From contig CM053266.1 of assembly GCA_028583415.1 (NCBI GenBank), forward strand, positions 7,697,217 through 7,761,216: a stretch of DNA of 64,000 nucleotides, in the 5' to 3' direction. The translations under genes were made by a program, and so were the position numbers. The notes beneath the pieces are model-generated. The model saw only the letters and a program-made list of their open reading frames with translations. It was not told where the DNA came from and searched no databases. Of this stretch, positions 44,315 to 56,676 are shown in pieces; positions within the stretch are counted from its first letter, which is position 1, and each line of letters starts with the position of its first letter. The DNA is from Protea cynaroides. Its lineage: Eukaryota; Streptophyta; Magnoliopsida; Proteales; Proteaceae.

Positions 44315-45410
44315 ATGTCTGGACGTAGTGTTACCCGACAGAACCGAAATACAGTCCCACCACCACCACCAGTGGATGAGACTAGTCAAGAGAATAACTA
44401 TGCACAGGGTAATCCAGAACCGGCAAACCCTACAAATTTGCCACCTCCACCACAAGAGCTAGCAACAGTGGTGATGAACTTGGCACAGGAGCTGCAGCAG
44501 ATGCAACACGCATAAGCTCAGATGCAGGTTGCCATGGGGATTATGTATCAAGCCACGTAGGCTGCACCCATACACACTGGGCAAGCCAGTGCAGCCCCGG
44601 TGGGTAACCACCCAGCTCCTCAGACACCTCAACAACCGGCTGCACCAATTCCAATGCAGGTCCCAGAAGCAGCACAAGGGATGTACAACTATCCACCCCC
44701 TATGTTTGGGGCATACCAAAATCAACTGGATCACTCCCGGCTAGTGGAGAGATTTTTAAAGATGAAACCTAAAGAATTCAATGGAAAGCCGTCTGATCCA
44801 TTGTGGCCAGCACACTGGATAGACGAGATGGAGAGAAACTTCCTTATGATGACTATCACAGAGGAAGAGAAAGTACTATGCACCACCTTCATGCTCAAAG
44901 GCGACGCACACCATTGGTGGAAATCTACAAAGACCTACTTATTGACCAAGCACGCCCTACTGACATGGGCTATATATAAAGAAGCATTCTTCGAGAAGTA
45001 TTTTCCAAGAAGCTTCAAAGATTCAATGGAGAAGGAATTCTTAAGTCTGTACCAGGGGCAGATGTCCGTAGACTCGTATCAACAGCGCTACGAAGAGCTG
45101 TTTTTCTTTGCACCAGCTAGCATGCAGGAAGAAGATACCAAAACCCGTAAGTTTATCACGGGACTAAGAGGAAGCATAAGAGAAAATGTTATGGGCTTAG
45201 AGAAGAAGATTTACAACGAAGCTGTCCAGATTGCTCGAGTAATTGAATCGAGCCAGAAGGAGAGCTATTTCTCCCAAAACAGAGGAATCAAGAGACCGGC
45301 CGAAAACTCCTACAACGGAGGCAATAATAGGACATATAAACCTTTTCGTCCTTAGAATTTTGCTACTGCACCAATAGAGGATGCTGCCGCATCGCCCGAT
45401 GTGGTCACAG
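44315..45410 (+). pseudogene. gag: T3 gag, three stops, zinc knuckle deleted
   Basis: ATG at 44315 (MSGRSVTRQNR) follows an acceptor-like TGATTTTCAG at 44280-44289, so the leader is probably spliced out before translation. Stops: TAA 44513, TAG 44558, TAG 45353, each explained by C-to-T at a glutamine codon. The capsid core is intact (FNGKPSDPLWPAHWIDEMER; HHWWKSTKTYLLTKH; YQQRYEELFFFAPASMQEED). After KPFRP the sequence jumps to EDAAASPDVVTG, missing about 40 codons with the CCHC knuckle found in T1. The unspliced frame ends at TAA 45461-45463. Confidence 0.92.
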
Positions 45411-45481
45411 GTATGACCGAAACTTTTAAGGTTATAATTACATTGATTGAGCATGTAGACTAAGTAAAAAATGAATCACAG
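45411..45481 (+). other. T3 gag-pol junction intron (putative, 71 bases)
   Basis: GTGGTCACAG/GTATGACC at the donor, GAGCATGTAGACTAAG (branch-site-like CTAAG) inside, AATCACAG/GTATCG at the acceptor. Removal joins VVTG to IVPINGIPARVLFDSG in frame; retention adds 17 residues and a stop. The position, flanking words and frame are the same in T1 and T2 although the lengths differ (69, 79, 71). Confidence 0.7.
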
Positions 45482-48400
45482 GTATCGTACCTATCAATGG
45501 CATACCCGCCAGAGTACTCTTTGATTCAGGAGCTACGCATTCATTTATATCTATGTCATTTGGAAAGAAGACCAATTTACCCATCAAAACATTAGACTAC
45601 AAATTACTTGTACGGTCACCGATGGGATTAGAAGTCGAACTAGAAAAAGGTTATGGACCATGTCCAGTTCTCATTGGAGAGCAGACTTTAGATGCAACCT
45701 TGATACAACTTGAGATGGCAGACTTTGACGTCATCTTGGGAATGGACTGGTTAGCTCGGCATTCTGCAAACCTATTATGCGCCGAAAAGAAGCTAACATT
45801 TAAAGACAAAGAAGGAGCAGAATTCAGTTTCTTGGGAACCAAACTTCCCAAGAGACGCAAGCTCATACTCTCAGCATTAAAGGCTAAGAAGTGCCTTGAG
45901 AAAGGGGCGGTCGGATATCTAGTATCAGTGGTCGACCTAACCAAGGACGTGCCACAAATAGAAGATATTGATGTCGTGCGAGATTTTCCTGATGTATTTC
46001 CAGAGGAACTACCCGGATTACCAACCGACCGAGCCACGGAGTTTGTAATAGACCTTCTACCCGGAGCCGCACCAGTATCAAAAGCACCTTATAGAATGGC
46101 TCCTACTGAACTGAAGGAATTAAAAGTGCAATTACAAGAACTGCTGGATAAGGGTTATATTAGACCCAGTATATCTCCATGGGGAGCACCGGTGTTGTTC
46201 GTAAAGAAGAAGGATGGTAGCGTTCGGTTATGTATCGACTATCGAGAGTTGAATAAGCTGACAATCAAGAATCGATATCCGCTACCTCGGATCGATGACT
46301 TGTTCAATCAGTTACAGGGAGCAAAAGTATTTTCAAAGATCGACCTTCGATCAGGCTATCATCAGCTGAAGATTAAAGAAGGTGACATTCTGAAGACAGC
46401 TTTTAGGACAAGATACGGACATTATGAATTCTTAGTGATGTCATTCGGATTAACTAATGCATCGGCAACGTTCATGGAACTTATGAACCGAGTTTTCCAC
46501 GATATGCTGGATACGTCGGTTATAGTATTTATTGATGACATATTGGTATACTCCAAGGACAAGGAAACCCATGTCAAGAACCTAAACGCAGCCCTACAGC
46601 GTTTAAGGAAAGAGAAGTTGTATGCCAAATTTTCAAAGTGCGAGTTTTGGCTAAGTGAAGTCGCCTTTCTAGGCCATGTAGTATCCGTTGAAGGAATCAA
46701 AGTGGACCCCAGTAAGATCGAGGCTATCGTAAAGTGGGAAGCACCAAAGAGCGTTTCAGAAATTAGAAGTTTTCTAGGTCTAGCTGGTTATTATCGGAGA
46801 TTCGTAGAAGACTATTCTCGGATTGCCGTACCTCTCACCAGTTTGACCAAGAAAGGTGAAAATTTTGTATGGACGGATAAGTGTGAAAAGAGTTTTCAAA
46901 CACTGAAGACCAGATTGATATCCGCTCCGATTTTGACTATTTCGATCCCAGGACAGACATTTACCTTATATACCGATGCATCGGGATTGGGATTAGGATG
47001 TGTGCCTATGCAAGGAGAGCAAGTGATTGCCTATGCCTCGAGACAATTGAAGGTACATGAGAAAAATTACCCCACTCATGATTTGGAGTTAGCAGCAGTA
47101 GTACATGCTGTCAAGATATGGAGACATAAACTATACGGAGAGAAATTCCAGATTAATTCAGACCATAAAAGTCTTACTTATTTATTTAATCAGAAGGAGT
47201 TGAATATGAGACAAAGAAGATGGCTGGAACTATTGAAAGACTATGATTGTGATATCCAGTATCATCCAGGAAAAGCGAACTTAGTAGCAGATGCATTGAG
47301 CAGAAAAGCAATGATAAAATCTCAAGGAGAAGTTAGCACGACTGCGGCAATGTGCACTATAGGAATGATATTTAATCACGGCAACGAGCAGTATGTGATA
47401 GACACAATGGATGGATCAGCCAACCAAGGGTTTATTCATCGGTTTTTGAATATGTTCGCGGCATTGAAGATTATACCGGATATAGTGGATGAAGTGAAGA
47501 CAGCTATCAAAGCAGATCCTTATCTGAGAACAGTACACGAAGATATTGAGAAAGGTAGGACTAACCCTGAGTTCACCTTGGATGACGAGAAGGTACTAAA
47601 ATACAAAGGAAGAATATGTGTACCCGAAACAGAAAGTGTAGACATTAGACACCGACTCATGAAAGAAGCCCACACCACCATCTACTCGGTACATCCTGGA
47701 AGTACAAAGATGTATCATGACCTAAAGAAATTATACTAGTGGAGGGGAATGAAAGCAGATGTAGCTAAGTTCGTGTCTCAATGCCTAAATTGTCAGAAAG
47801 TAAAGGTTGAACGACAAAGACCCGCAGGACTATTGCAGCCGTTACCGGAACCAGCATGGAAATGGGACTGCATCACTATGGACTTCGTCACGGGACTACC
47901 ATTGACTCCTCGAGTAGTAGACGCAGTTTGGGTGATTGTAGACCGTCTGACAAAGACAGCTCGTTTCATACCTATACAACCTCAGTATACACTGGAAAGG
48001 TTAGCAAAGCTGTATGTGGATAACATTGTTCGCTTACACGGTGTACCAGAAAGCATTGTGTCGGGTAGAGATCCACGATTTACTTCTAAATTTTGGAAAG
48101 GATTGCAAAAGGCTATGGGTACAACGTTGAATTTCAGTACTGCATTCCACCTACAGACAGATGGACAGTCAGAGCGTACAATTCAGATTCTAGAAGATAT
48201 GCTACGAGCATGTATTGATTTCAAGGGATCATGGGATGAAAGGTTACCATTGATCGAGTTCGCTTATAACAATAGCTATCAAGCTACTATACAGATGTCA
48301 CCTTATGAAGCACTGTATGGCAGAAAGTGTCGAACTCCTTTGTTTTGGAATGAAGTTGGAGAACGTAGTATTGTTGGACCAGAATTTGTTGAAGAGACTT

Positions 48401-48969
48401 GTCGAGTGGTCGACATTATCAAGGAAAGAGTAAGAACAGCTCGGAACCGTCAGAAGCAATATGCAGATACTCAACGAAGAGATCTGGAGTTCGCCGTAGG
48501 TGATAAAGTATTTTTGAAGGTATCGCCTATGGGAGGATTAAAAAGGTTCGGACAAAAAGGGAAACTAAGTCCAAGATATGTCGGGCCATATGAAATTCTG
48601 GCTAAGCGTGGAAAAGTAGCTTATCAGTTAGCACTACCACCATCTATGTCAAGTGTGCATGACGTATTTCACATATCCCAATTGAAGAAGTATGTCAAAG
48701 ACCCAATGCATGTTTTGATAGTGGATTTGCCAGAATTGACTGATGATTTGACATTTGAAGTAACACCAACGAAAATCACTATTCGAAAGGTTCAACGTCT
48801 ACGCAATAGAGATATCTACTATGTTAAGGTCACATGGAAAAGTAGAGACATGGAAGAAGTTACATGGGAAGAAGAAAATGCTATGCGGAAGCAATACCCT
48901 CATTTATTTGATTCAGAAGGTACGTCCAATTTCGAGGATGAAATTTTTATAAGTTCGGGGGAGTTGTAA
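45482..48969 (+). pseudogene. pol: T3 pol: PR-RT-RNase H-integrase-chromodomain, one stop
   Basis: 1162 codons. Protease DSG at 45523-45531. RT from about 46080, catalytic FIDD at 46528-46539. RNase H LYTDASGLGLG (Asp at 46975-46977). Integrase zinc finger (H near 47670 and 47692; Cys at 47782 and 47791), catalytic Asp 47881, Glu 48172-48174. The second catalytic Asp, in the family motif SDRD, is Gly (SGRD, GGT at 48064-48066). GPY/F-type motif VGPYEIL near 48580; chromodomain (VKVTWKSRDMEEVTWEEE) at about 48786-48907. A TGG-to-TAG change at 47737-47739 is the only stop. The terminal TAA overlaps the LTR start TGTAAG. Confidence 0.95.
48944..48964 (+). other. T3 polypurine tract
   Basis: TATAAGTTCGGGGGAGT directly before TGTAAGACCC. 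It is still inside the pol reading frame (ISSGEL). Confidence 0.85.
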
Positions 48970-51282
48970 GACCCGTGTCAAACTAATCCGGTCTTACCAC
49001 CTTGAACCAGGTTCACCCATCATGGTCGAGTCAAATGGACCAAGGGCGTGAAGGAGAGCGAGATCTCAGGTATCAAATCGACCCAAAAACACTTAAAATA
49101 GAGGAAGGGTCGCATACCCAACTAAATAGGGTCGACCCTCCCAAATCAGAAACTCAGACCCTTAAAATTTGGGAGAGGGTCGGACAGTGTCAGACCACAG
49201 GGTCGACGGGATCATCGACCCTCTCATCGACCCTCACTTGCTGCCGAAACTGAAATTAGGAAATTTCCTAATTTTCGGTTGGGATTCTTTCCAAATCTCA
49301 ATGGGACTATTATAGGACATTCCTACTCTATTTAAAGGACTTCCCTAAGCCACTTTCACTCCTTTCACAACCCTAATTGAATTGAGAGAAAGAGAGAAGA
49401 AGGAAAAGAGGAAGAAAAGAGGCAAGGAAGAAGACTTAGCAAAAAGGAGAAGAATTTCCAGAGAAAAGTAATCTTCTCAGGTATGGATACTAATTCCATG
49501 AGTTTCTACAGACCTTAGTTTAGATATGGTTGAGTGTAGGATTTCGGAGAAACCCAAACCATCCATTCATGGTTAGGTTTACATGGAAAACCCTAAGAGA
49601 ATGCATGAAATCTATCTAGGAGGATGAATCATGGTTTCAGACCATGGAGTGAATGTTTAATGGAATGTGGAAGCAAGCCATAGGACCCCAAACACGAAGA
49701 ATGGACAAAAAAGTGGAAATTGGACCAGAGTGCACCGAGGGTCGCACACAGGGTTGATATACCCATCGACCCTAGGCACCCTGACCATCGACCCTCAACA
49801 TTCGGGAAGTTCAGATAGAGGGTAGGGTCGATAGACACATCGACCCTATGCATATGAGTATCGACCCTCTGATCGACCCTCAGTTAACAGCATGGTTTTT
49901 AAATTCAGAATTAATTTTAATTAAATTCTATCAACTTTGTTAGGTTTGCTAGCATTATAATAACACTGTAGAGGTGATTTTAAAGCTTGGAAAAGTATCT
50001 TATAGCAAACTAAGGTGAGGAACCTTAACTCCAAACTAAATCGGTTAATAATAAACTATTTTTCTATTTCTTGAGTCCTATGCCATGTTTGATTCTATGC
50101 AAATATGTTTGTAATGTGCATACAGCATGCCATCCAATATTTCTATTACTTGTTCATGCATATTTACTTTATTGTTTATAACATGATGATGATGATGATG
50201 ATAGGAATAGGCATGTGCTTGTATGTGTGTGGTTGATGTACTTGATGCGAGCGAGTATCAGGGGAGGTGTGATGAGAACGTCCATAAACGTTAACCTTTG
50301 GCAGGTCTCAGCACTTTAGCTCTATCTCTAACTCAAGTCTTGTGCATTGACATCGTCGTATCGCCATTACCTTAGCAAAACTATTGTGTCGTAGGGTATC
50401 AGGGGAGGTGGTCTCGGTCCTTGTAGTCTCTGACTCTATCGGGGGGCCTTAGCTCTATCTCTATGGACATTTTGAGGGATGCTGGGGTGAGGCCTTGGAT
50501 ACACTATTTGGCATTAGGATTGGTTAGTAGCGAGCCCAGTTTGCAAGCCCTCACTAACAGGGGCTTACGTGTTGGTATAGCATTATATAGCAATAAACGT
50601 TAACCTTTGTTGTATAATGTTTTGGTAGGGTGGATGGGGACGACGATAAACGTTAACCTTCGGGCGGACTTCCACACCCTGTGTATAGAGGCGGTGTCAA
50701 TAAACATTAACCTTTGACCACCCAACCTTTCTATTGCGCATTGCAAACTATAAACCAGACCAAAGAGATAAATGAATGTGCATGCATATGTAATTCTGCA
50801 TTGTTTTGGCTACTCACTGAGCCGTGTTGTGTGCTCACCCCTCGACGTCGAATATTTTTAGTTGATGATGCAGGTTACATAGTTGAAGATTTCATGAATG
50901 CGTCTACATATGGGACGGTAGCAGCAATGGAAGCTGGAGCTGAAGATGATACACACGACTCCTCTTGCGAGTGCAACTCGTGTGTATTTGATTAGATATT
51001 TTTATAGGTTTCTTTATTGGATTTATAAGGCATGTATTTGGTACTTAAATATTTATGTCTCAGTTAAACACAAAATAATTTGCTATTATTTATGGATATC
51101 ATTTTAGTTCTCAGTTCATTTATTTATAAGACTTCCGCTATTGTGTATTTACTCTGATTATGATGGTGAGTGTACGAAGGTTCTGGTAACGCGGGGATAG
51201 CCTATTTGAGATCCTGGTTGAACCGTTGGTTATTTAGCGGTTCATCACACCATTCTGAAATGTGCGGAATTGGGGTGTGACA
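48965..51282 (+). repeat. T3 3' LTR (2318 bases)
   Basis: Near-identical to the 5' LTR, with the same promoter, word clusters, four GTTAAC-containing words and peptide exon (50862-50995, VDDAGYIVEDFM...CECNSCVFD). Ends GGGGTGTGACA before duplication AGACA. Confidence 0.96.
50862..50995 (+). CDS. T3 3' LTR terminal exon: CxCxxC peptide
   Basis: Second copy of the T3 peptide exon, one replacement (T to I in GYTVED) relative to the 5' LTR. In a 3' LTR the exon could be the last exon of a read-in or LTR-initiated transcript. Confidence 0.5.
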
Positions 51283-52183
51283 AGACATGTTATCAATCGC
51301 ATCCATCACACAACATAATAAATATAACTAATTCTACCAAACAATGATCTAATTCCCTCACCTGATGTAATAGTAGCTAAGCAATAGAGAGTACAAACTT
51401 GAGTAGTTTCCCTTAGAATTTTGTTGTACCTTAAATAGCAATAACAACAATAATATTTATCTATCAGTTCATTGTTTATCTCTATTGTTTGTTTAAGTAT
51501 AGGCTATTAATTTATTTATATTTTTATAGGTCTGATTATCATTAATAAACACTTTACACTCATTGCCTGAAGATCCAAATGCATAAAAATCCTAAACAGC
51601 AAGCATTTAAAGTATAAGACATTGGTTATAACCAATACGATGGATTCACCTATGTAGATATATGGTTCCAAGGATGGCCTTCATCTGAGGTTCACAAAAT
51701 TCCCAGAAAGATGGTGTCCAATGATGGCCTTCATCGGAGGTTATATCTCGTGCGGCACGTGACGTGCTATACGCCACGGCAGGTTAGCCGTATGGCACGT
51801 GCCATCAACCTCATGTCAAAACATGGTTGAAATGCAACGATTTTTACACGGTAGGTTTCTTGGAATTTTCTAAACAAGAATACGAAGTTTGGGCTCAAAC
51901 TTCCATTTATACATCAAGTTATGGATATCGTTTGATTTCCCATACAGTCGATATTGCTGGATCTGATTTTTAAACCTTGGATCCGATTCCAGCAATGCAA
52001 CTAAGGGTTTTTCCTTGGTTTTGGTCTATGAATAGTACATAAAAATTCCAGGAAGCTACTGACCAAAAGTGGTCAACAACCGAGGCCAAAACAAGTGCAG
52101 CACATGGCATCAACCACACTATTTTGGTCTCCGACATGCGACACATGCCATCGACCGCACGTCAATTCTTGGTCCAAACCCGC

Positions 52184-54142
52184 TTTACACCCCAGGTGTT
52201 CTAGTAATTTAAAATTTTATTTTGAAATGCTTTTGATAGGTAGGGAAAACTGATATACGCAGGCTGGCCACATTGGTGGAATTATTACGAGGAGTGATGG
52301 GTAAAATAGGTATTAAAATGATATTTTCATAACTAAATGGGTAATGTTATCTTTGTAAGTTTAAATGGAAATAATTATATAAGGATATATAATTTTAAAG
52401 TCTTGTTTGTAGATAAGAATATAATTATATATTTTAGTGTATATATAGATTAGTAGTATAGGAACAGAATTATGTACATGATATATAATATTATTATGTA
52501 AGTTAAAGGGACTAGTGGTGGTATGGTGCAAAATACTAAGTACAATGAATGTATTGATATTTATTGCTGATACATTGTAGTATATGTACTGTTATGAATG
52601 TGTTGAGTTTCCTTCATGTTTTATATGGCCCATAACTCTGTAGCAAGGGGTAAGGTTACTTTAATGAAGATTTTTGGCAAGCTGTAATAATGTGGAATTA
52701 TGGGCAAAACTAAAGGACAACAAACCTCATTTATGTGTGTTTGAGTTTTTACTTGGTGATGGTGATTAGAACATTTTTAGTGAACTGCTGTAAACTAGTA
52801 GGAAGTCCACATGAACAAATGAAGGAAAGAGAGGCTCATATTAGTGAAGATAAGAGTAGTGATGAAGTTGATTTAGACTATAGCAGAAAATTATATCTCC
52901 TTCTAACATGTTAAGGAATGTATGGACAGCAAGATAAGTTTGAGATCTCATTGGCAACTTGTAATAGTTTTTTAATGTTAGACAAATGGTTAATCAGTTT
53001 AGTCAGTAGTTTCAAAGGCAAAATGAAACAAAATGGACAGCAAGCTTAAGTTTATATTTAACAGGAAGTAAGACCTAAAAATTCAATCTAGGTGAGCATG
53101 AACACCATGGTAAATGGTAAGAAATGGAAGCATGCGGTGAGCCAAACAAGCGGCAAGAAATGGAAGAATCTAGTGAGCTGAACAAGTGACAATAAACAAA
53201 AGCAACTGTTGAGTCAAACAAGTGGCAAGAAACGGAAGCATCCGGTGAACCAAACAAGTGACAAGAAATGAAAGCATCCGGTGAGTCAGTCAAGGGACAA
53301 GAAATGAAAGCATCCACTAAGTCCAAATTTGAAGTTTTACCTAATGTGCTTATTTCAGTAGCTTGATGTAAAGCTAAGTAAGAATAGAGAAAGTAAGGTA
53401 GAGATAAATGTCAAGCCAATGAGGTTTGAGAATGGAAATGAACAATAGACACATATCTACAGAATGTATTATGGAATTAAGATAAAGTAGTAAATCTTAC
53501 ATAAATAACACTAGAACCATGATGGGATGATGTGAAAGGTTAACAAATTTAAGGCTTAGTCAAGTAAATTACTTTTATGCATACTTATCAAAGAAAGACT
53601 ATTATAGTTGTTTCATTTGATGTTTAATATATTGTTTAATGCATGAATTTCTGCCAAGATGTTAATTATCCACTAAGCTTTGCTTAAACTAGTTGTTGAC
53701 ACATTTTTACAGATGAAGAAGCAGATAAGCAGCTAGATATGACTTGTATAGAAGATCAAGTTGGCCACTAAACCACTTGGCATTTGTTTTTTCTTTTGTA
53801 GATAGATTTTTTATCTACAATTAGTAGATAGTTGCTGTTTTCTTTGGGATATGTGTGGCTGTAAGTTTTTGGATGTATAGCCACACCTTTTGATGTATCT
53901 TTTGTACTTGGAGAACTTTTAAATGTATTTAAAATGGGCACTAGATATGTATATGTAGTAATTAACTTTGTTTCCGCTGCTATGTTAATATTTATGGTTT
54001 GTTATGGAGTGAATGAGTGATACAGGATATCAGGGTTCATGCATGTAAAAATAATTAAATTTTTTAGGTTATTCATATCCAATGTAATGTATTTGTCGGC
54101 CAATGATTCATTTCTCCCTCTCCTGGGAAGGGGGTTCTTACA
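52184..54142 (+). repeat. S4: solo LTR of the L4 family (1959 bases)
   Basis: Starts TTTACACCCCAGGTG and ends GGGTTCTTACA, matching L4's ends. Flanks CCCGC (52179-52183) and CCCAC (54143-54147) differ by a CpG-type change, a decayed target duplication. It contains a minisatellite (53115-53322) and near its end CCGCTGC followed by TATTTATGG, as in L4. No genes. Confidence 0.75.
53115..53322 (+). repeat. 36-base minisatellite in S4
   Basis: About six diverged units of the form GTGAGTCAAACAAGTGACAA plus GAAATGGAAGCATCCG. Same unit and position as in L4 (60629-60846). The period is 36 bases, so the minus-strand frame shows 12-residue repeats (CHLFDS-like). Confidence 0.75.
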
Positions 54143-54374
54143 CCCACTGATTTTGATACGGTGTTTACCTTGAATTTTTTTAAGCCTACATAATGAGTTT
54201 GGGCACGAAAATCCCATTCTAACTCATGTTATTGACATTAACTCCATTTCCCATCTTACCGATATTAATGGATTTGATTTTACCTCTTGAATTTGATTCC
54301 AGCAATACCAGGAGGGTTTTCTTTGAGTTTTGAATCCAAAATAATCAACTCAAATGAAATTCCAAGATCTAAGG

Positions 54375-56676
54375 TGTAAGACCCGTGTCAATCTAACCCG
54401 GTCTTACCACCTTGAACCAGGTTTACCCATCATGGTCGAGTCAAATGGACCAAGGCCATGAAGGAGATCGAGATCCCAGGTATGAAATTGACCCAAAAAC
54501 ACTTAATTCTAGGGGAGGGTCGCACACCCAGCTAAGCTGGGTCGGACCTCCCAAACCAGAAAGATCGACCCTCAATTTTTGAGGGAGGGTCGGACAGCTT
54601 AAGACCCTAGGGTCGATGGGATCATCGACCCTCCCATCGACCCTCGGTTTCTGACGAAAACTGAAATTAGGAAATTTCCTAATTTTCGATTGGGATTCTT
54701 TCCAAATCTCAATGGGATTATTATAGGACATTCCCAGTCTATTTAAAGGACATCCCTAAACCACTTGCACTCCTTTCACAACCCTAATTGAATTGAGAGA
54801 AAGAGAGAAGAAGGAAAAGAGGAAGAAAGGAGGCTAGGAAGAAGGCTTAGCAAAAAGGAGAAGAAATTGCAGAGGAAAGTAATCTTCTCAGGTATGGATA
54901 CTAATTCCATGAGTTTCTACAGACCTTAGGTTAGATATGATTGAGTGTAGGATTTTGGAGAAACCCAAACCATCCATCCATGGTTAGGTTTTCATGGAAA
55001 ACCATGGAAGGATGCACGAAAGCGATCTAGATGAATCATACATGGTTCTAGACCATGGAATGAATGTTGAGTGAATGTAGGAAGCAAGTCATAGGACCCC
55101 AAACACGAAGAATGGATTAAAAAGTGGAAATTGGACCAGAGTGCACCGAGGGTCACACCGAGGGTCGATAGACCATCCGACCCTAGGTGTTTCTGACCAT
55201 CGACCCTCAGCATTCGGGAAGTTCAGAATGCTGGGAGGGTCGATAGACCCATCGACCCTAGCATCGACCCTCAGTTGATAGAATGGTTTTTAAATTCTGA
55301 ATTAATTCTAATTAAATTCTATCGACTTTGTTAGGTTTGCTAGCAATATAATACCGTTATAACAGTGAATCGAAAGCTTGGAAAATATCTATTAGCAAGC
55401 TAAGGTGAGGAACCATAACCCCAAACTAAATTGGTTAATAATAAACTATTTTTCTTTTCTTGAGTCCTATGCCATGTTTAATTCTATGCGAATATGATTG
55501 TAATGTGCATACAGCATGCCATCCAATATTTCTATTACTTGTTCATGCATATTTACTTTACTGTTTATAACATGATGATGATGATGATGATAGGAATAGG
55601 CATGTGCTTGTATGTGTGTGGTTGGTGTGCTTGATGCGAGAGAGTATCAGGGGAGGTGTGATGAGAATGTCAATAAACGTTAACCTTTGGCGGGTCTCAG
55701 CACTTTAGCTCTATCTCTAACTCAAGTCTTGTGCATTGACATCGTCGTATCGTCATTACCTTAGCGGAACTATTATGTCGTAGAGTATCAGGGGAGGTGG
55801 TCTCGGTCCTTGTAGTCTTTGACTCTACCGGGGGGCCTTAGCTCTATCTCTATGGATGTTCGAGGGATCTTTGGGGTGAGGCCTTGGATACACTGTTTGG
55901 CATTAGGATTGGTTAGCAGCAAGCCCAGTTTGCAAGCCCTCGCTAATAGGGGCTTACGTGTTGGTATAGTATTATATAGCAATAAACGTTAACCTTTGTT
56001 GTATAATGTTATGGTAGGGTGGATGGGGACAACGATAAACGTTAACCTTCGGGCGGGCTTCCACACCCAGTGTATAGAGGCGGTATCAATAAATGTTAAC
56101 CTTTGATCACCCAACCTTTCTATTGCACATTGCAAACTATAAACCAAGACCAAAGATATGAATTGACTTTTTGCATGCATATGTAATGTTGCATTATTTT
56201 GGCTACTCACTGAGCCGTGTTGTGTGCTCACCCCTCGACGTCGAATATTTTTAGTTGATGATGCAGGATTTACTGTTGAAGATTATATGAACCTGTCAGC
56301 GTATGGAACTGTAGCAGCTATGGAAGTTGGAGCTGAAGACGATACACACGACTCCTCTTGCGAGTGCAACTCGTGTGTATTCGATTAGATATTTTTGTAG
56401 GTTTCTTATTTGGATTTATAAGACATGTATTTGGTATTTAAATATTTATGTCTTAGTTAAATACAGAATAATTTGATATTATTTATGGGTATCATTCTAG
56501 TTCTCAGTTCATATTATTTATAAATTTTTCGCTATTGTGTAATACTCTGATTATGATTGTGGATGCGTGTAAAGTTTGGATAACACGGGGATAGCCTATT
56601 AGAGATCCTGGTTGAACCGTTGGTTATTTGGCGGTTCATCACACCATTCTGAACAATGCGGAATTGGGGTGTGACA
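54375..56676 (+). repeat. S3: solo LTR of the T3 family (2302 bases)
   Basis: TGTAAGACCCG to GGGGTGTGACA, perfect duplication TAAGG (54370-54374, 56677-56681). It carries the T3-type words at 54515-54650 and 55145-55275, the GTTAAC words and the peptide exon 56255-56388. More diverged from T3 than the T3 LTRs are from each other. Confidence 0.95.
56255..56388 (+). CDS. S3 terminal exon: CxCxxC peptide
   Basis: After ATTTTTAG: VDDAGFTVEDYMNLSAYGTV ... HDSSCECNSCVFD, TAG at 56386-56388. Fully open and close to T3 despite noise in the flanking LTR. Confidence 0.5.

Larger units (their letters stand above)
39511..51282 (+). mobile_element. T3: Ty3/Gypsy chromovirus with antisense gene, youngest element
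   Basis: Plus strand, 11772 bases, flanked by perfect duplications AGACA (39506-39510, 51283-51287). LTRs of 2319 and 2318 bases differ at about 10 of the first 330 bases by eye, almost all transitions. Order: LTR, primer site, antisense Transposase_32-like gene with intron, gag, gag-pol intron, nearly intact pol, polypurine tract, LTR. Only one stop interrupts pol, but gag has three stops and lacks its zinc knuckle, and a catalytic integrase aspartate is glycine, so it is not autonomous. Confidence 0.97.

Noticed and set aside
45651..46037. Long minus-strand ORF opposite T3 protease/RT, and similar ones opposite T1 and T2 pol
   Set aside because: Mirror of the conserved pol frame; no independent features.
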